A stretch of DNA of 14,454 nucleotides from Chloroflexota bacterium (GTDB lineage: Bacteria; Chloroflexota; Anaerolineae; DTPP01): contig JAAYZY010000236.1 of the NCBI GenBank assembly GCA_012514615.1, positions 1-14,454 of the forward strand. The letters run 5' to 3'. Under the pieces are notes generated by a model. The model ran no database searches and had not been told where the DNA came from. It saw only the letters and a program-made list of their open reading frames with translations. Positions 6,614 through 13,785 of the stretch are shown here, in pieces (within the stretch, counting starts at the first letter, position 1; every line of letters begins with the position of its first letter). The position numbers and the translations under genes are program-made.

Positions 6614-7431
6614 ACGGTTACGGCGGCGCAGTCTTGCGGGTGGATCTGAGCCACGGCGAGATCGTGCGGGAGCCCACCGAAGCGCACCTGGCCCGGGCCT
6701 ACCTGGGCGGGCGCGGCCTCAACGTCTGGCGGCTGTGGCAGGAGCTGCCCCCGGGCACCGACGGCCTGGACCCAGCCAACCGCTTGGTGCTCGGCGTCGG
6801 GCCGCTGGCCGGCACCCTCTTCCCCGGCGGGGCTCGCTTCAACGTCTCAGCCATGTCGCCCCAGACCGGCATCCTGGGCGACTCCAACGCCGGCGGCTTC
6901 TTCGGCCCGGAGCTCAAGTTCGCCGGCTACGACCAGGTCATCATTCATGGGCGGGCCCCGCACCCGGTCTACCTCTGGATCCACGACGACCACGTGGAGC
7001 TGCGGGACGCCCGCGGCCTGTGGGGCCAGGACGTCCCTCAGGCCACCGCCGCCCTGCGGGGCGAGCTGGCAGATCCCCGGGTGCAGGTGGCCACCATCGG
7101 CCCGGGAGCCGAGAACGGCGTGCGCTTCGCTGGCCTCTTCGCCAACCTGGTGCGGGCGGCCGCCCGCACCGGCATGGGCGCGGTCATGGCCTCCAAGAAC
7201 CTCAAGGCGGTGGCCGTGAGGGGCAGCGGCCTGGTGCCGGCCGCCCATATGGCCCGCTTCGTGGAGATCATCGAGCGGCTGGACCAGCGCATCTACCACC
7301 ACCCAGAGTACGAGACCCGTTGTCGCTTGGGCACCACCAAGCTGGTGCGCGCCCTCAACAGCATCGGCGGCCTGCCCACCCGTCACATCCAGAGCGGCTG
7401 CTTCGCCGAGGCCGACGCCGTCAGCGGCTAA
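6610..7431 (+). CDS. Aldehyde ferredoxin oxidoreductase, N-terminal part before in-frame TAA
   Basis: First 273 codons of a tungsten AOR. GTG at 6610 has GGAGG seven bases upstream and overlaps the ferredoxin stop. The sequence has the AOR N-terminal domain that holds the bis-pterin tungsten cofactor: GGAVLRVDLSHGEI, YLGGRGLNVWRLW, GPLAGTLFPGGARFNVSAMSP, GGFFGPELKFAGYD and the TGMGAVMASKNLKAVAV block. It then enters the second domain (LPTRHIQSGCF) and stops at TAA (7429-7431), 13 codons before the first cluster cysteine. The homology resumes in the same frame right after the stop. On its own this part lacks all iron-sulfur ligands and would not be an active AOR. Confidence 0.8.
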   Translation: MNGYGGAVLRVDLSHGEIVREPTEAHLARAYLGGRGLNVWRLWQELPPGTDGLDPANRLVLGVGPLAGTLFPGGARFNVSAMSPQTGILGDSNAGGFFGPELKFAGYDQVIIHGRAPHPVYLWIHDDHVELRDARGLWGQDVPQATAALRGELADPRVQVATIGPGAENGVRFAGLFANLVRAAARTGMGAVMASKNLKAVAVRGSGLVPAAHMARFVEIIERLDQRIYHHPEYETRCRLGTTKLVRALNSIGGLPTRHIQSGCFAEADAVSG

Positions 7432-7452
7432 GCCATCGAAGCGCAGTACAAG

Positions 7453-8508
7453 GTGAAGAGCAAAGCCTGCTTCGCCTGCACCATCCCCTGCAGCCGCTTC
7501 ATCGACGTGCCCGACCCCCGTTTCCCGCACCTGCGCCTAGAAGGGCCAGAGTACGAGCCGCTGGCCGGCTTCACCGTGCGCCTGGGCAACAGCGACCTGC
7601 CCCTGGGCCTGAGGTGCGTGGACCTGGCCAACCGCTACGGCCTGGACGCCATCTCCCTCTCGGAGGCTATCGCCTGGGCCATGGAGTGCCACCAGCGCGG
7701 CCTGCTGAGCGCCGCAGAGGCCGACGGCCTGGACCTCACCTGGGGCAACGGCGAGACCATCCTGGCCCTCATCCACCTGGTGGCCCACCGCCAAGGCTTC
7801 GGCGACCTACTGGCCGACGGGGTGCGCGCCGCGGCGGCGCGCCTGGGCCGCGGCTCCGAAGCGCTAGCCTTCCACGGCAAAGGGCTGGAGATCTTCCAGG
7901 CCGATGTGCGGGCCATCAAGGCCTACGGCCTGGGCAACGCCGTCTCCAGCCGCGGCGCCGACCACCTGCGCTCCGAGCCGTGGTTCGAGTTCTCTGGCGA
8001 CGCCGCCGAAGGGGTGCGCCGCTACGGCCTGGCCGAGGCTGCCTTCCGCCTGGAGCACAAGGGCAAAGGCCTGGTGGTCAAGCACTTTGAGGAGATGGCA
8101 GCCATCTCCGACGCCGCCGGCGTGTGCAAGAACACCTACAACAACATGGAAGTGCTCTCGTGGGACGAGACGGCCGAGCTGCTGGAAGCCCTTACCGGCT
8201 GGCCTTGGAGCGGTGAGGAGGTGCGGCAGGCGGGCGAGCGCATCGTCAACCTGGAACGCCTCTTCAACGCCCGCGAGGGGATCGGCCGCGCCGACGACAC
8301 CCTGCCGCAGCGCTTCCTGGCCGAGCCCATGCCCGCAAGCAGTGGCCCCAGCGCCGGCTCCCTGTTGGAGCTGGAGCCGATGCTGGACGAATACTACCAC
8401 GCCCGCGGCTGGGACCCCGTCACCGGCCTCCCCACGTCGGCGACGCTGGAGAGGCTGGGGCTGAGGGCCGAGCCGCACACCGTCACACAGGGAGACGCCC
8501 ATGTATGA
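7453..8508 (+). CDS. Aldehyde ferredoxin oxidoreductase, C-terminal part after in-frame TAA
   Basis: Same frame as the N-terminal part; codons 275 onward of the locus. It carries the [4Fe-4S] ligands CFACTIPC (Cys287, Cys290 and Cys294 in whole-locus numbering), with the distal cysteine probably in AAGVCKNTYNN (Cys506). Conserved AOR blocks such as GPEYEPLAGF, GLDAISLSEAIAWAMECHQRGL, the GADH segment and LERLFNAREG are present. Codons 275-281 directly after the stop also look AOR-like. A GTG at 7453 could act as a restart, but it has only a weak AAGG next to it, so independent translation is doubtful. The end overlaps the next gene by eight bases. Confidence 0.75.
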   Translation: MKSKACFACTIPCSRFIDVPDPRFPHLRLEGPEYEPLAGFTVRLGNSDLPLGLRCVDLANRYGLDAISLSEAIAWAMECHQRGLLSAAEADGLDLTWGNGETILALIHLVAHRQGFGDLLADGVRAAAARLGRGSEALAFHGKGLEIFQADVRAIKAYGLGNAVSSRGADHLRSEPWFEFSGDAAEGVRRYGLAEAAFRLEHKGKGLVVKHFEEMAAISDAAGVCKNTYNNMEVLSWDETAELLEALTGWPWSGEEVRQAGERIVNLERLFNAREGIGRADDTLPQRFLAEPMPASSGPSAGSLLELEPMLDEYYHARGWDPVTGLPTSATLERLGLRAEPHTVTQGDAHV

Positions 8509-9124
8509 GCTGAAGGTCAGCGTGACCAAGGTGCTGGGTCGCTGCACTGCCTGCCCCCCCATGCGGCCAGGAGACTACTTCACCGTGCGGAATGGCGACA
8601 TCCGCATCCCCCACGGCGGCTACCTCTGCCTGTGGTCCTTGCAGAGCCTGCTGCCGCTGCTGCCAGCCAAGGAGCGTGAGAGCGCCGAGGCGGCGGATGG
8701 GGACTGGCTGTGGCGGGTGCACCACGCCCAGTGTCCCGATCCCAACGGACGGGTCATCTGGAAGATCGAGCCGGTGGGCAAGGTGGGGCCAGAACCCACC
8801 GCCCCACCCCCGGCGGCGGCAGCCGCGGCGCTCCCCGCCTCGGGCGAGGCTGACCCCCTGCCCAACCTGCGGGTGGTGGTGCAGGAGGTGCGGGGCAAGT
8901 GCACCTCCGGCATGCAGCAGGGCTACTCCCTGACCCTGCGCAGCGGGCGGCTCACCCTGCCGCCCGGCCAGCACTTCTGCCTCTACGCCCTGCAGGCCGT
9001 GCTGCCGCTGCTGCCGGCCAAGCAGCGCTCCCATCTTCCTGGCGACTGGCTGCGGAACGAATCGCTGGCCATCTGCCCTGACCCGGCCGGCAACGTTATC
9101 CTGCGTATCGAAGAAGAGAGCTGA
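8501..9124 (+). CDS. Tandem two-domain TIGR04076-like protein, function unknown
   Basis: A 207-residue cytoplasmic protein made of two copies of one small domain (about residues 1-92 and 122-207) joined by an Ala/Pro-rich linker (93-121). Each copy shows the same landmarks: V-x-G-x-C near the start (C15, C134), a C-L-x-x-L-Q-x-x-L-P-L-L-P-A-K block (C43, C160), and C-P-D-P followed by a short beta strand (C78, C192). This matches my recollection of the TIGR04076 domain, normally a single copy of under 100 residues. The ATG lies inside the end of the AOR gene (8-base overlap) with AGGGAG upstream, so translation is probably coupled and a role with AOR is suggested. Possible roles include metal or cofactor binding by the conserved cysteines; this is inference. 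Confidence 0.75.
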   Translation: MYELKVSVTKVLGRCTACPPMRPGDYFTVRNGDIRIPHGGYLCLWSLQSLLPLLPAKERESAEAADGDWLWRVHHAQCPDPNGRVIWKIEPVGKVGPEPTAPPPAAAAAALPASGEADPLPNLRVVVQEVRGKCTSGMQQGYSLTLRSGRLTLPPGQHFCLYALQAVLPLLPAKQRSHLPGDWLRNESLAICPDPAGNVILRIEEES

Positions 9125-9212
9125 GACCGCACCGCTGGGGCCACCGCTCCGTCCACGTATGCAAAGGGCAGCGCGTTTCCCTGCCTCCAGCCACATCCAA
9201 GGGAGGACCCCC

Positions 9213-10889
9213 ATGACCCGCCGACGATTGGCAATGGCCTGTGCCGCCATCTTGGCGCTTGCCAGCCTCTGGGGGCTGGGCACCCAGGCGGCCGACAACC
9301 TGCTCTTCAATGGAGATTTCCAGGCTGGCTTCCCCGACGTGGTTGTGGGCGGGCTCACTGGCCAGGTGGGGCAGGGCTGGGAGCCGTTTGTGCTGAACCT
9401 GGGCAGCGACGCCGTGGTCTTCATCCCCGTGGCCGACGGCGCGCCGCCGGACTACCGCCAAGCGGTCTGGGCCGGCGGCGACTTCCGCGCCGGCCTGTGG
9501 CAGACGGTCCAGGGGACCACCTCGGGCCAGCCCTACCGCGCCCAAGCCCTCGTCTGGCTGGGCGCCGAAGGCAGCGCAGCGCGCCTGGGGCTGGACCCAG
9601 CCGGCGGGCAAGACCCCGAAAGCCCGGCGGTGGTCTGGGGTGAACCGTGCAGCGGGAGCGGCTGGGCGGTCTGCCACGCCACGGCGGCGGCCAGCGGACC
9701 GACGCTCACGCTCTTCTGGCTGGCCGCTGGCAACGAAACGTCCCCGGCAGCCTACACCGCCGTAGACCGGCTCACGCTGCGGGCCGCCGGACCGGGCCTG
9801 GTCATCCTGCCGCTGGCCCTGAACCAGGAGCCGCCGCCGCCCACGGCCACCCCCACCCCAACCGCCACCCAGACGCCCACCATGTCGCCCACCCCAACGG
9901 TTACGCGCACCCCTACCGTCACCCAGACGCCTACGCCAACGGCCACGCCCTCCCCCAGCGGGACGCCGACCGGCACCCCCACGCGGACCGCCACGCCCAC
10001 GGCCACCGCTACGCCGACGCGCACCCCCACATGCACCGTCAGCCCCACCCCTCCGGCCACCGTCTCGGGCACGCCGCCGTCGGGCTGGCGCTACCGCACC
10101 GCCGGGATCATCGTGGGGCGGGCTGACCCCAGCAGCACCGGCATGGAAGGGCAGATCACCGACGCCGCCGGCGCACCCCAGGCCGGCGTGCAGGTGCGGG
10201 TCTGGGCCGAGGGCTGGCCGCCGGTGGTCTCCGCGCCGTCCGACGCGGCCGGCGCCTGGCGGGTGCGGCTGGCCGACGGGCCGGTGGAGCAGCACCACTG
10301 GAAGCTGGCCGTGGTGGATGGGGCCGGCCAGGCCCTCTCCCCAGTGGTGGACGTGCCCACCTTCAGCGACTCGGTGCACGGCCACCAGTGGCAGAGGGTC
10401 AACTGGCAAGGGATGACGGAACTGCCCACCTATGTGGCGGTATCGGCTCGCCGCCTCACGTGCGCCGAGAACCAGGGCAAGCACAACCTGTACATCACCG
10501 TCCTGGATCAGGACCGCAGGGGGGAAGACTACCTGTGGGTGCGCAACGCCTGGCCGGGCGGCTACGACGACAAACGAACGTACACCAAGAACGACCCCTA
10601 CCTGCCCCCGGCCATCCTGCAGGGGCCAGGGTTCACCGACTTCACCCTATGGGCGTCGGTTCAGTCCTACACCGTCGCCATGAGGGACTTCGGCAGCCAG
10701 ACGGTGGAGGGCATCACCACGCGCCTGCAGACCGGCGATGAAGACCCGGCCTGCAAGGAGTACTGGAACAGCTTTGGGCACTGGTCGTACCACGTGGTCT
10801 TCCAGCGCTCTCGCCCCGCCACCGCCTTCGAGCGTTGGCTGCGCTGGTTCATGGCCGCCCCAACCAAGGCGCTGCTGCTGGAGCCCTAG
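9213..10889 (+). CDS. Secreted multidomain protein with Thr-Pro linker, function unknown
   Basis: Exported protein of 558 residues. A Sec signal peptide ([20 protein letters not shown], cleavage near Ala26/Ala27) precedes an N-terminal domain starting [12 protein letters not shown], the usual opening of a carbohydrate-binding-like jelly roll (about residues 28-205). Residues 207-291 form a Thr-Pro linker. A carboxypeptidase-regulatory/Ig-like beta domain (about 310-383, [20 protein letters not shown]) follows. The remaining 175 residues, with two cysteines, are unrecognised. The ATG at 9213 is preferred over one at 9159: GGGAGG lies six bases upstream and the signal peptide begins there. It follows the TIGR04076-like gene by 88 bases with no clear promoter, so it may be the operon's last gene or independent. 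It may bind surface glycans. Confidence 0.8.
   Translation: MTRRRLAMACAAILALASLWGLGTQAADNLLFNGDFQAGFPDVVVGGLTGQVGQGWEPFVLNLGSDAVVFIPVADGAPPDYRQAVWAGGDFRAGLWQTVQGTTSGQPYRAQALVWLGAEGSAARLGLDPAGGQDPESPAVVWGEPCSGSGWAVCHATAAASGPTLTLFWLAAGNETSPAAYTAVDRLTLRAAGPGLVILPLALNQEPPPPTATPTPTATQTPTMSPTPTVTRTPTVTQTPTPTATPSPSGTPTGTPTRTATPTATATPTRTPTCTVSPTPPATVSGTPPSGWRYRTAGIIVGRADPSSTGMEGQITDAAGAPQAGVQVRVWAEGWPPVVSAPSDAAGAWRVRLADGPVEQHHWKLAVVDGAGQALSPVVDVPTFSDSVHGHQWQRVNWQGMTELPTYVAVSARRLTCAENQGKHNLYITVLDQDRRGEDYLWVRNAWPGGYDDKRTYTKNDPYLPPAILQGPGFTDFTLWASVQSYTVAMRDFGSQTVEGITTRLQTGDEDPACKEYWNSFGHWSYHVVFQRSRPATAFERWLRWFMAAPTKALLLEP
9831..10080 (+). repeat. Low-complexity Thr-Pro-rich linker-coding tract
   Basis: About 250 bases dominated by ACG/ACC and CCC/CCG codons encode repeated T-P, T-A-T-P and T-x-T-P-T units with few other residues. 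Such tracts make extended, possibly glycosylated spacers in secreted Chloroflexota proteins. On the other strand the tract reads as a false Val-Gly-rich frame. Confidence 0.85.
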
Positions 10890-10954
10890 AGCCTGCCGAT
10901 GGCTGCAGCCCATCGCGTCCTTACAGGCCCGCGCCGGGGGCGCAGGGCGCCAGG

Positions 10955-11097
10955 ACAGCCCCTGTCATGCTGGCCCCCCAAGAAAGGAAGGGGGCAGGCG
11001 TCCGCGGGTTTCCATCCCCAGACGCAGTGGGGATAGATTCCTGTCCCCCAAGAACCGAATGGGGGACAGGCTTGCGCGGAAATGACAGAGGGGCGGC
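10955..11097. repeat. Hairpin-rich repeat element in the convergent gap
   Basis: This fills most of the 220-base gap between two converging genes. The sequence CTGTCAT (10962-10968) is inverted at ATGACAG (11082-11088), with similar GCCCC/GGGGC flanks, so the element has short terminal inverted repeats. Inside are three hairpins: 10973-10978/10990-10995, 11014-11020/11028-11034 and 11040-11050/11060-11070. The first and third are related copies: C-run, AAGAA, two variable bases, GAA, G-run, CAGGC, then a CGCGG-containing tail. It resembles palindromic intergenic elements scattered through many genomes; whether other copies exist cannot be seen here. Confidence 0.6.
11040..11070. terminator. 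Strong hairpin, possible bidirectional terminator
   Basis: CCTGTCCCCCA (11040-11050) pairs perfectly over 11 bases with TGGGGGACAGG (11060-11070) around a 9-base loop. It lies between the stops of the plus-strand secreted-protein gene (10889) and the minus-strand Crp/Fnr gene (11110), where both transcripts should end. There is no T-run on either side, so it is at best a non-canonical terminator, perhaps Rho-assisted or a 3'-end stabiliser. Confidence 0.5.
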
Positions 11098-11109
11098 TCC
11101 CCAGGCTCT

Positions 11110-11793
11110 CTATTCCACCTGAGCCAGGCGGGCCAGGGCCTGTGGCTGGCGGACAACGATGGCGCTGCGGGTGCAATCCACGTAGCCGCTGCGCCGCAGG
11201 AAGCCCAGCGAGCGGCTGAACGCCTCTGGCACGGTGGCCAAGCGGGCCGCCAGTTCGTGGTTGGGGTGTCTGCGCCGCTCGATGGGCGTCTGGCCCTGCT
11301 GGCTCAGTTCCAGCAGCAGCTTGGCCACCCGCGCCGTCACCGAACGGAAGGAGAGGTCTTCCACCTGGGCGATGAGGTAGCGGTTGCGTACCGCCAACAC
11401 CCGCAGCAGGCCCAGGCCGATCTGCGGGTAGCGCTGGAGAAGCTCGGCGAACGTCTCGCAGGCCACGCGCCAGGTGACGCAGGCGTCTACGGCCACAGCC
11501 GTGGCCACGTTGGGGCCGCCATCCAGCACCGGCCCTTCATTGAACATGATGACCGGCTCGACGGTCTCCACGATCTGCTCTTGGCCCCGGGGCCCCAGCT
11601 TGCGCAGGTGCACCCGCCCGGCCAGCAAGACGAACATCCCAGCGCACGGCTCGCCTTCCCGGAAGATGGCCGCGCCGGCCATGTGCCGTTGCACCTGACC
11701 GGCGCGGATGATCCGTTCCAGGTCCGCATCAGCGAGGTCGTGGAAGTGGCGCACCGCCTTGAGCCGGGTCGCCAGGGTGCGCACGTCATACAC
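11110..11793 (-). CDS. Crp/Fnr-family transcriptional regulator
   Basis: Transcription factor of 227 residues, normal for the family. The N-terminal cyclic-nucleotide-binding-like beta barrel includes FREGEPCAGMFVLLAGRVHL and then FNEGPVLDGGPNVATAVAVD. The usual cAMP-binding GE...RSA signature is absent, so cAMP is unlikely to be the signal. The N-terminal cysteine cluster of true FNR is also absent. The C-terminal helix-turn-helix reads HELAARLATVPEAFSRSLGF; its E-A-F-S-R fits the FNR-type E-x-x-S-R recognition pattern. The GTG at 11793 has AGGAG seven bases upstream (11801-11805) and lies just past the AOR stop; longer forms would overlap the AOR gene. It is the last gene of the aldolase-AOR operon and may control it. 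Confidence 0.88.
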   Translation of the reverse strand: MYDVRTLATRLKAVRHFHDLADADLERIIRAGQVQRHMAGAAIFREGEPCAGMFVLLAGRVHLRKLGPRGQEQIVETVEPVIMFNEGPVLDGGPNVATAVAVDACVTWRVACETFAELLQRYPQIGLGLLRVLAVRNRYLIAQVEDLSFRSVTARVAKLLLELSQQGQTPIERRRHPNHELAARLATVPEAFSRSLGFLRRSGYVDCTRSAIVVRQPQALARLAQVE

Positions 11794-11800
11794 AACACTG

Positions 11801-11805
11801 CTCCT
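11801..11805 (-). promoter_or_regulatory. Ribosome binding site deciding the Crp/Fnr start
   Basis: AGGAG on the minus strand lies seven bases before the GTG at 11793. No equally good site serves the longer in-frame forms that begin inside the AOR gene. Confidence 0.65.
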
Positions 11806-11837
11806 GGCTGGGGGCAACGCTGCCCGCTGGGCGCCTG

Positions 11838-13751
11838 CTATCGGCGCAGCGTAGTAGGCAGATAGTCCACAGCCCACCCCAGGTCCAGCTCCTCCAGGCG
11901 CGCCGCCGTGGGGCAAGCCACCTGGGGGTCCCAGTCGGCCATACCGTAGAGCAGGCCCAGAGCGTGGCTCAGCTTCTCCGGCTCCACCGCCGTTTCCGCC
12001 AGCGCGCCCGACGTGGCCGGCTGGAACGAGCGGGCCGGCAGCCAGTCGTCGGCCGCGGTGAACCCTTCGCGGGCGTTGAACAGGCGGGCCAGGGCCAAGG
12101 CTCGCTCACCGGCCTTCAGCCACTCCCAGAGGGTGAAGTTCCAGCCGGTGGCCGCCCGCACCAGGTCGGAGCGCTGCTGGAAGGTCCAGTTCACGAAGTT
12201 GCACGTGGGGGCGCAGTTCTGCGCCATCTGGTCCAGCGTGTTGTACCACGACACCCGCACCTTGGCCGGCCCCAGGTCTTCCAGAGGGATCGGCTCCAGC
12301 GCCCCCAGCTCGCGGTTCTTCTCCAGCAGCGCCCCTTCCTTCTCCAGACCCATGTCGTGCAGGGAGTGGTTGTGGTCGGCGCCGGTAGGCGAAACCGCGT
12401 ACCCGATGGCCAGGGCCCGCTTCAGGCGCGGCTCGTGCATGGGGTACTCTTGCCCCTTCACCTCCATGGCAAAGGCCTGGGAACCGTTGCCGACCTCCTG
12501 GGCCAAGCGCCGACTGCCCTCCGCCAGGCGAGCGCCGAACCCCTCGCGCCGGGCGATCTGCTCGATGGCCGCGAGCAGCGCTTCGCCGTTCCCGAAACGC
12601 AGGTCAAGGCCGCCGGTATCGTCCAACGTCAGCAGACCGCGCTCGAAGCACTCCATGGCAAAGGCGATGGTCACCCCGGCGCTGATGGTATCCACGGTGT
12701 AGGCGTTGCACAGCTCGCTGGCCTTGCACAGAACGGCCAGGTCGTCGATCCCGCAGCAGGAGCCCAACGCGCCCAACGTCTCGTACTCCGGGCCGCCGTA
12801 GGCCGGGTCCACCGGGTACGGCGCGTCCAACTGCACCACCTTCTTGCAGCGCACAGCGCAGGCATAGCAGCCTTCCATGCCGATGCTCACGGTGTTGCGG
12901 ATGGTGGTGGCGCTGATCTTGTCGATGGGGAAGCCGCCGTCTCGGAAGTTGCGCACCGGCAAGTTCCCGGTGGCCTCGAACGCTGGCATCGCCCCGCCGG
13001 TGCCCACCGAATGGTGCCCTGGCGAGAGCTCGGCCACGTGGGTGGACATCCACTTGGCCATCTCCTGGATCGCCTTGGGGTCGCGGGCAGTGATCTTGCC
13101 GCTGCCGCGCACGGCAATGGCCTTGAGCCGCTTGGATCCCATGACCGCGCCCAGGCCGCCCCGGCCCGCGGCGTCCTTCAAGTCGTTCATGACGCAGGCG
13201 TAGCGCACCAGGTTCTCGCCGCCGATGCCGATCTGGGCCACCCGCACCCGTGGGTCCTCCAGCTCCTCCCGCAGCCGCTCCTGGCACTCCTTGGTCTTCA
13301 GGCCCCAGAGGTGGCCGGCGTCGCGGATCTCGGCCTCGCCGTCGTGAATCCACAGGTAGACCGGCCGGTCGGCCTGGCCTTGGATGATGAGCGCGTCGAA
13401 GCCAGCGCGCTTCAGCTCGGCGCCCCAGAAGCCGCCCACCTCGCTGCCGCCGAACCCGCCGGTGAGCGGCGACTTGGCCCCCACCGCGTGGCGAGCCAGG
13501 CCCGAAGCCGGCAGCCCGGTGAGGACGCCGGTGGCGAACACCAGACGGTTGGCCGGCCCCAGCGGGTCTGCGCCTGGCGGCACTTCTCGCAGCAGGGTGT
13601 GGCCCAAAAAGCCCCAGCCTCCCAGATAGCGGCGGTAGAGCAGGTCGTCCAACGCTTCCACAGCCAAGGTGCGCCTAGTCAGGTCTACTCGTAGCAGGCG
13701 GCCGCTATAGGATCGCGCTGCAGGCTGTCCGTTCTCCTTCTGCTGGCTCAT
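11838..13751 (-). CDS. Tungsten-containing aldehyde ferredoxin oxidoreductase (intact)
   Basis: Oxidises aldehydes to carboxylic acids with ferredoxin as acceptor, using a bis-pterin tungsten (or molybdenum) cofactor and one [4Fe-4S] cluster; cytoplasmic and usually oxygen-sensitive. The 637 residues are full family length. The N-terminal domain has SGRLLRVDLTRRTL, YLGGWGFLG, AVGAKSPLTGGFGGSEVGGFWG and GRGGLGAVMGSKRLKAIAVRG. The cluster ligands are CYACAVRC (Cys295, 298, 302), with the distal cysteine in NCAPTC (Cys513 or 517). GPEYETLGALG and GADHNHS hold the conserved acidic and histidine residues near the cofactor. The ATG at 13751 has a GGAAGGGG ribosome site. It follows the aldolase by 34 bases and is followed by the regulator by 44. 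It differs clearly from the AOR at 6610, so the two are not a recent duplication. Confidence 0.93.
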   Translation of the reverse strand: MSQQKENGQPAARSYSGRLLRVDLTRRTLAVEALDDLLYRRYLGGWGFLGHTLLREVPPGADPLGPANRLVFATGVLTGLPASGLARHAVGAKSPLTGGFGGSEVGGFWGAELKRAGFDALIIQGQADRPVYLWIHDGEAEIRDAGHLWGLKTKECQERLREELEDPRVRVAQIGIGGENLVRYACVMNDLKDAAGRGGLGAVMGSKRLKAIAVRGSGKITARDPKAIQEMAKWMSTHVAELSPGHHSVGTGGAMPAFEATGNLPVRNFRDGGFPIDKISATTIRNTVSIGMEGCYACAVRCKKVVQLDAPYPVDPAYGGPEYETLGALGSCCGIDDLAVLCKASELCNAYTVDTISAGVTIAFAMECFERGLLTLDDTGGLDLRFGNGEALLAAIEQIARREGFGARLAEGSRRLAQEVGNGSQAFAMEVKGQEYPMHEPRLKRALAIGYAVSPTGADHNHSLHDMGLEKEGALLEKNRELGALEPIPLEDLGPAKVRVSWYNTLDQMAQNCAPTCNFVNWTFQQRSDLVRAATGWNFTLWEWLKAGERALALARLFNAREGFTAADDWLPARSFQPATSGALAETAVEPEKLSHALGLLYGMADWDPQVACPTAARLEELDLGWAVDYLPTTLRR

Positions 13752-13785
13752 GACAACCCCTTCCTAGTCGCTGCGTGCAACCGAG

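Larger units (their letters stand above)
6610..8508 (+). pseudogene. Full AOR locus interrupted by a single in-frame TAA (codon 274)
   Basis: Read through the TAA, the locus encodes 632 positions, nearly the same length as the intact AOR at 11838-13751 (637), with no frameshift or deletion evident. It could be a recent nonsense mutation, a sequencing or assembly error, or stop readthrough. TAA is not used for selenocysteine or pyrrolysine, so recoding is the least likely explanation. Confidence 0.65.

Noticed and set aside
7429..7431. Selenocysteine or pyrrolysine recoding at the AOR stop
   Set aside because: Selenocysteine uses TGA and pyrrolysine uses TAG; the codon here is TAA, and the position is not a catalytic residue in the family.
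6237..8090. Plus-strand open frame of 617 codons across the ferredoxin and AOR genes
   Set aside because: Out of frame with both; Ala/Pro/Arg-rich translation without domains. It does not bridge the TAA, because the true AOR frame continues on both sides.
9096..10484. Minus-strand open frame of 462 codons with Val-Gly and Gly-Arg runs
   Set aside because: It mirrors the Thr-Pro linker and flanks of the secreted-protein gene; no start signal or motif.
11964..13694. Plus-strand open frame of 576 codons
   Set aside because: Antisense to the intact AOR gene; composition and lack of motifs show it is a shadow frame.
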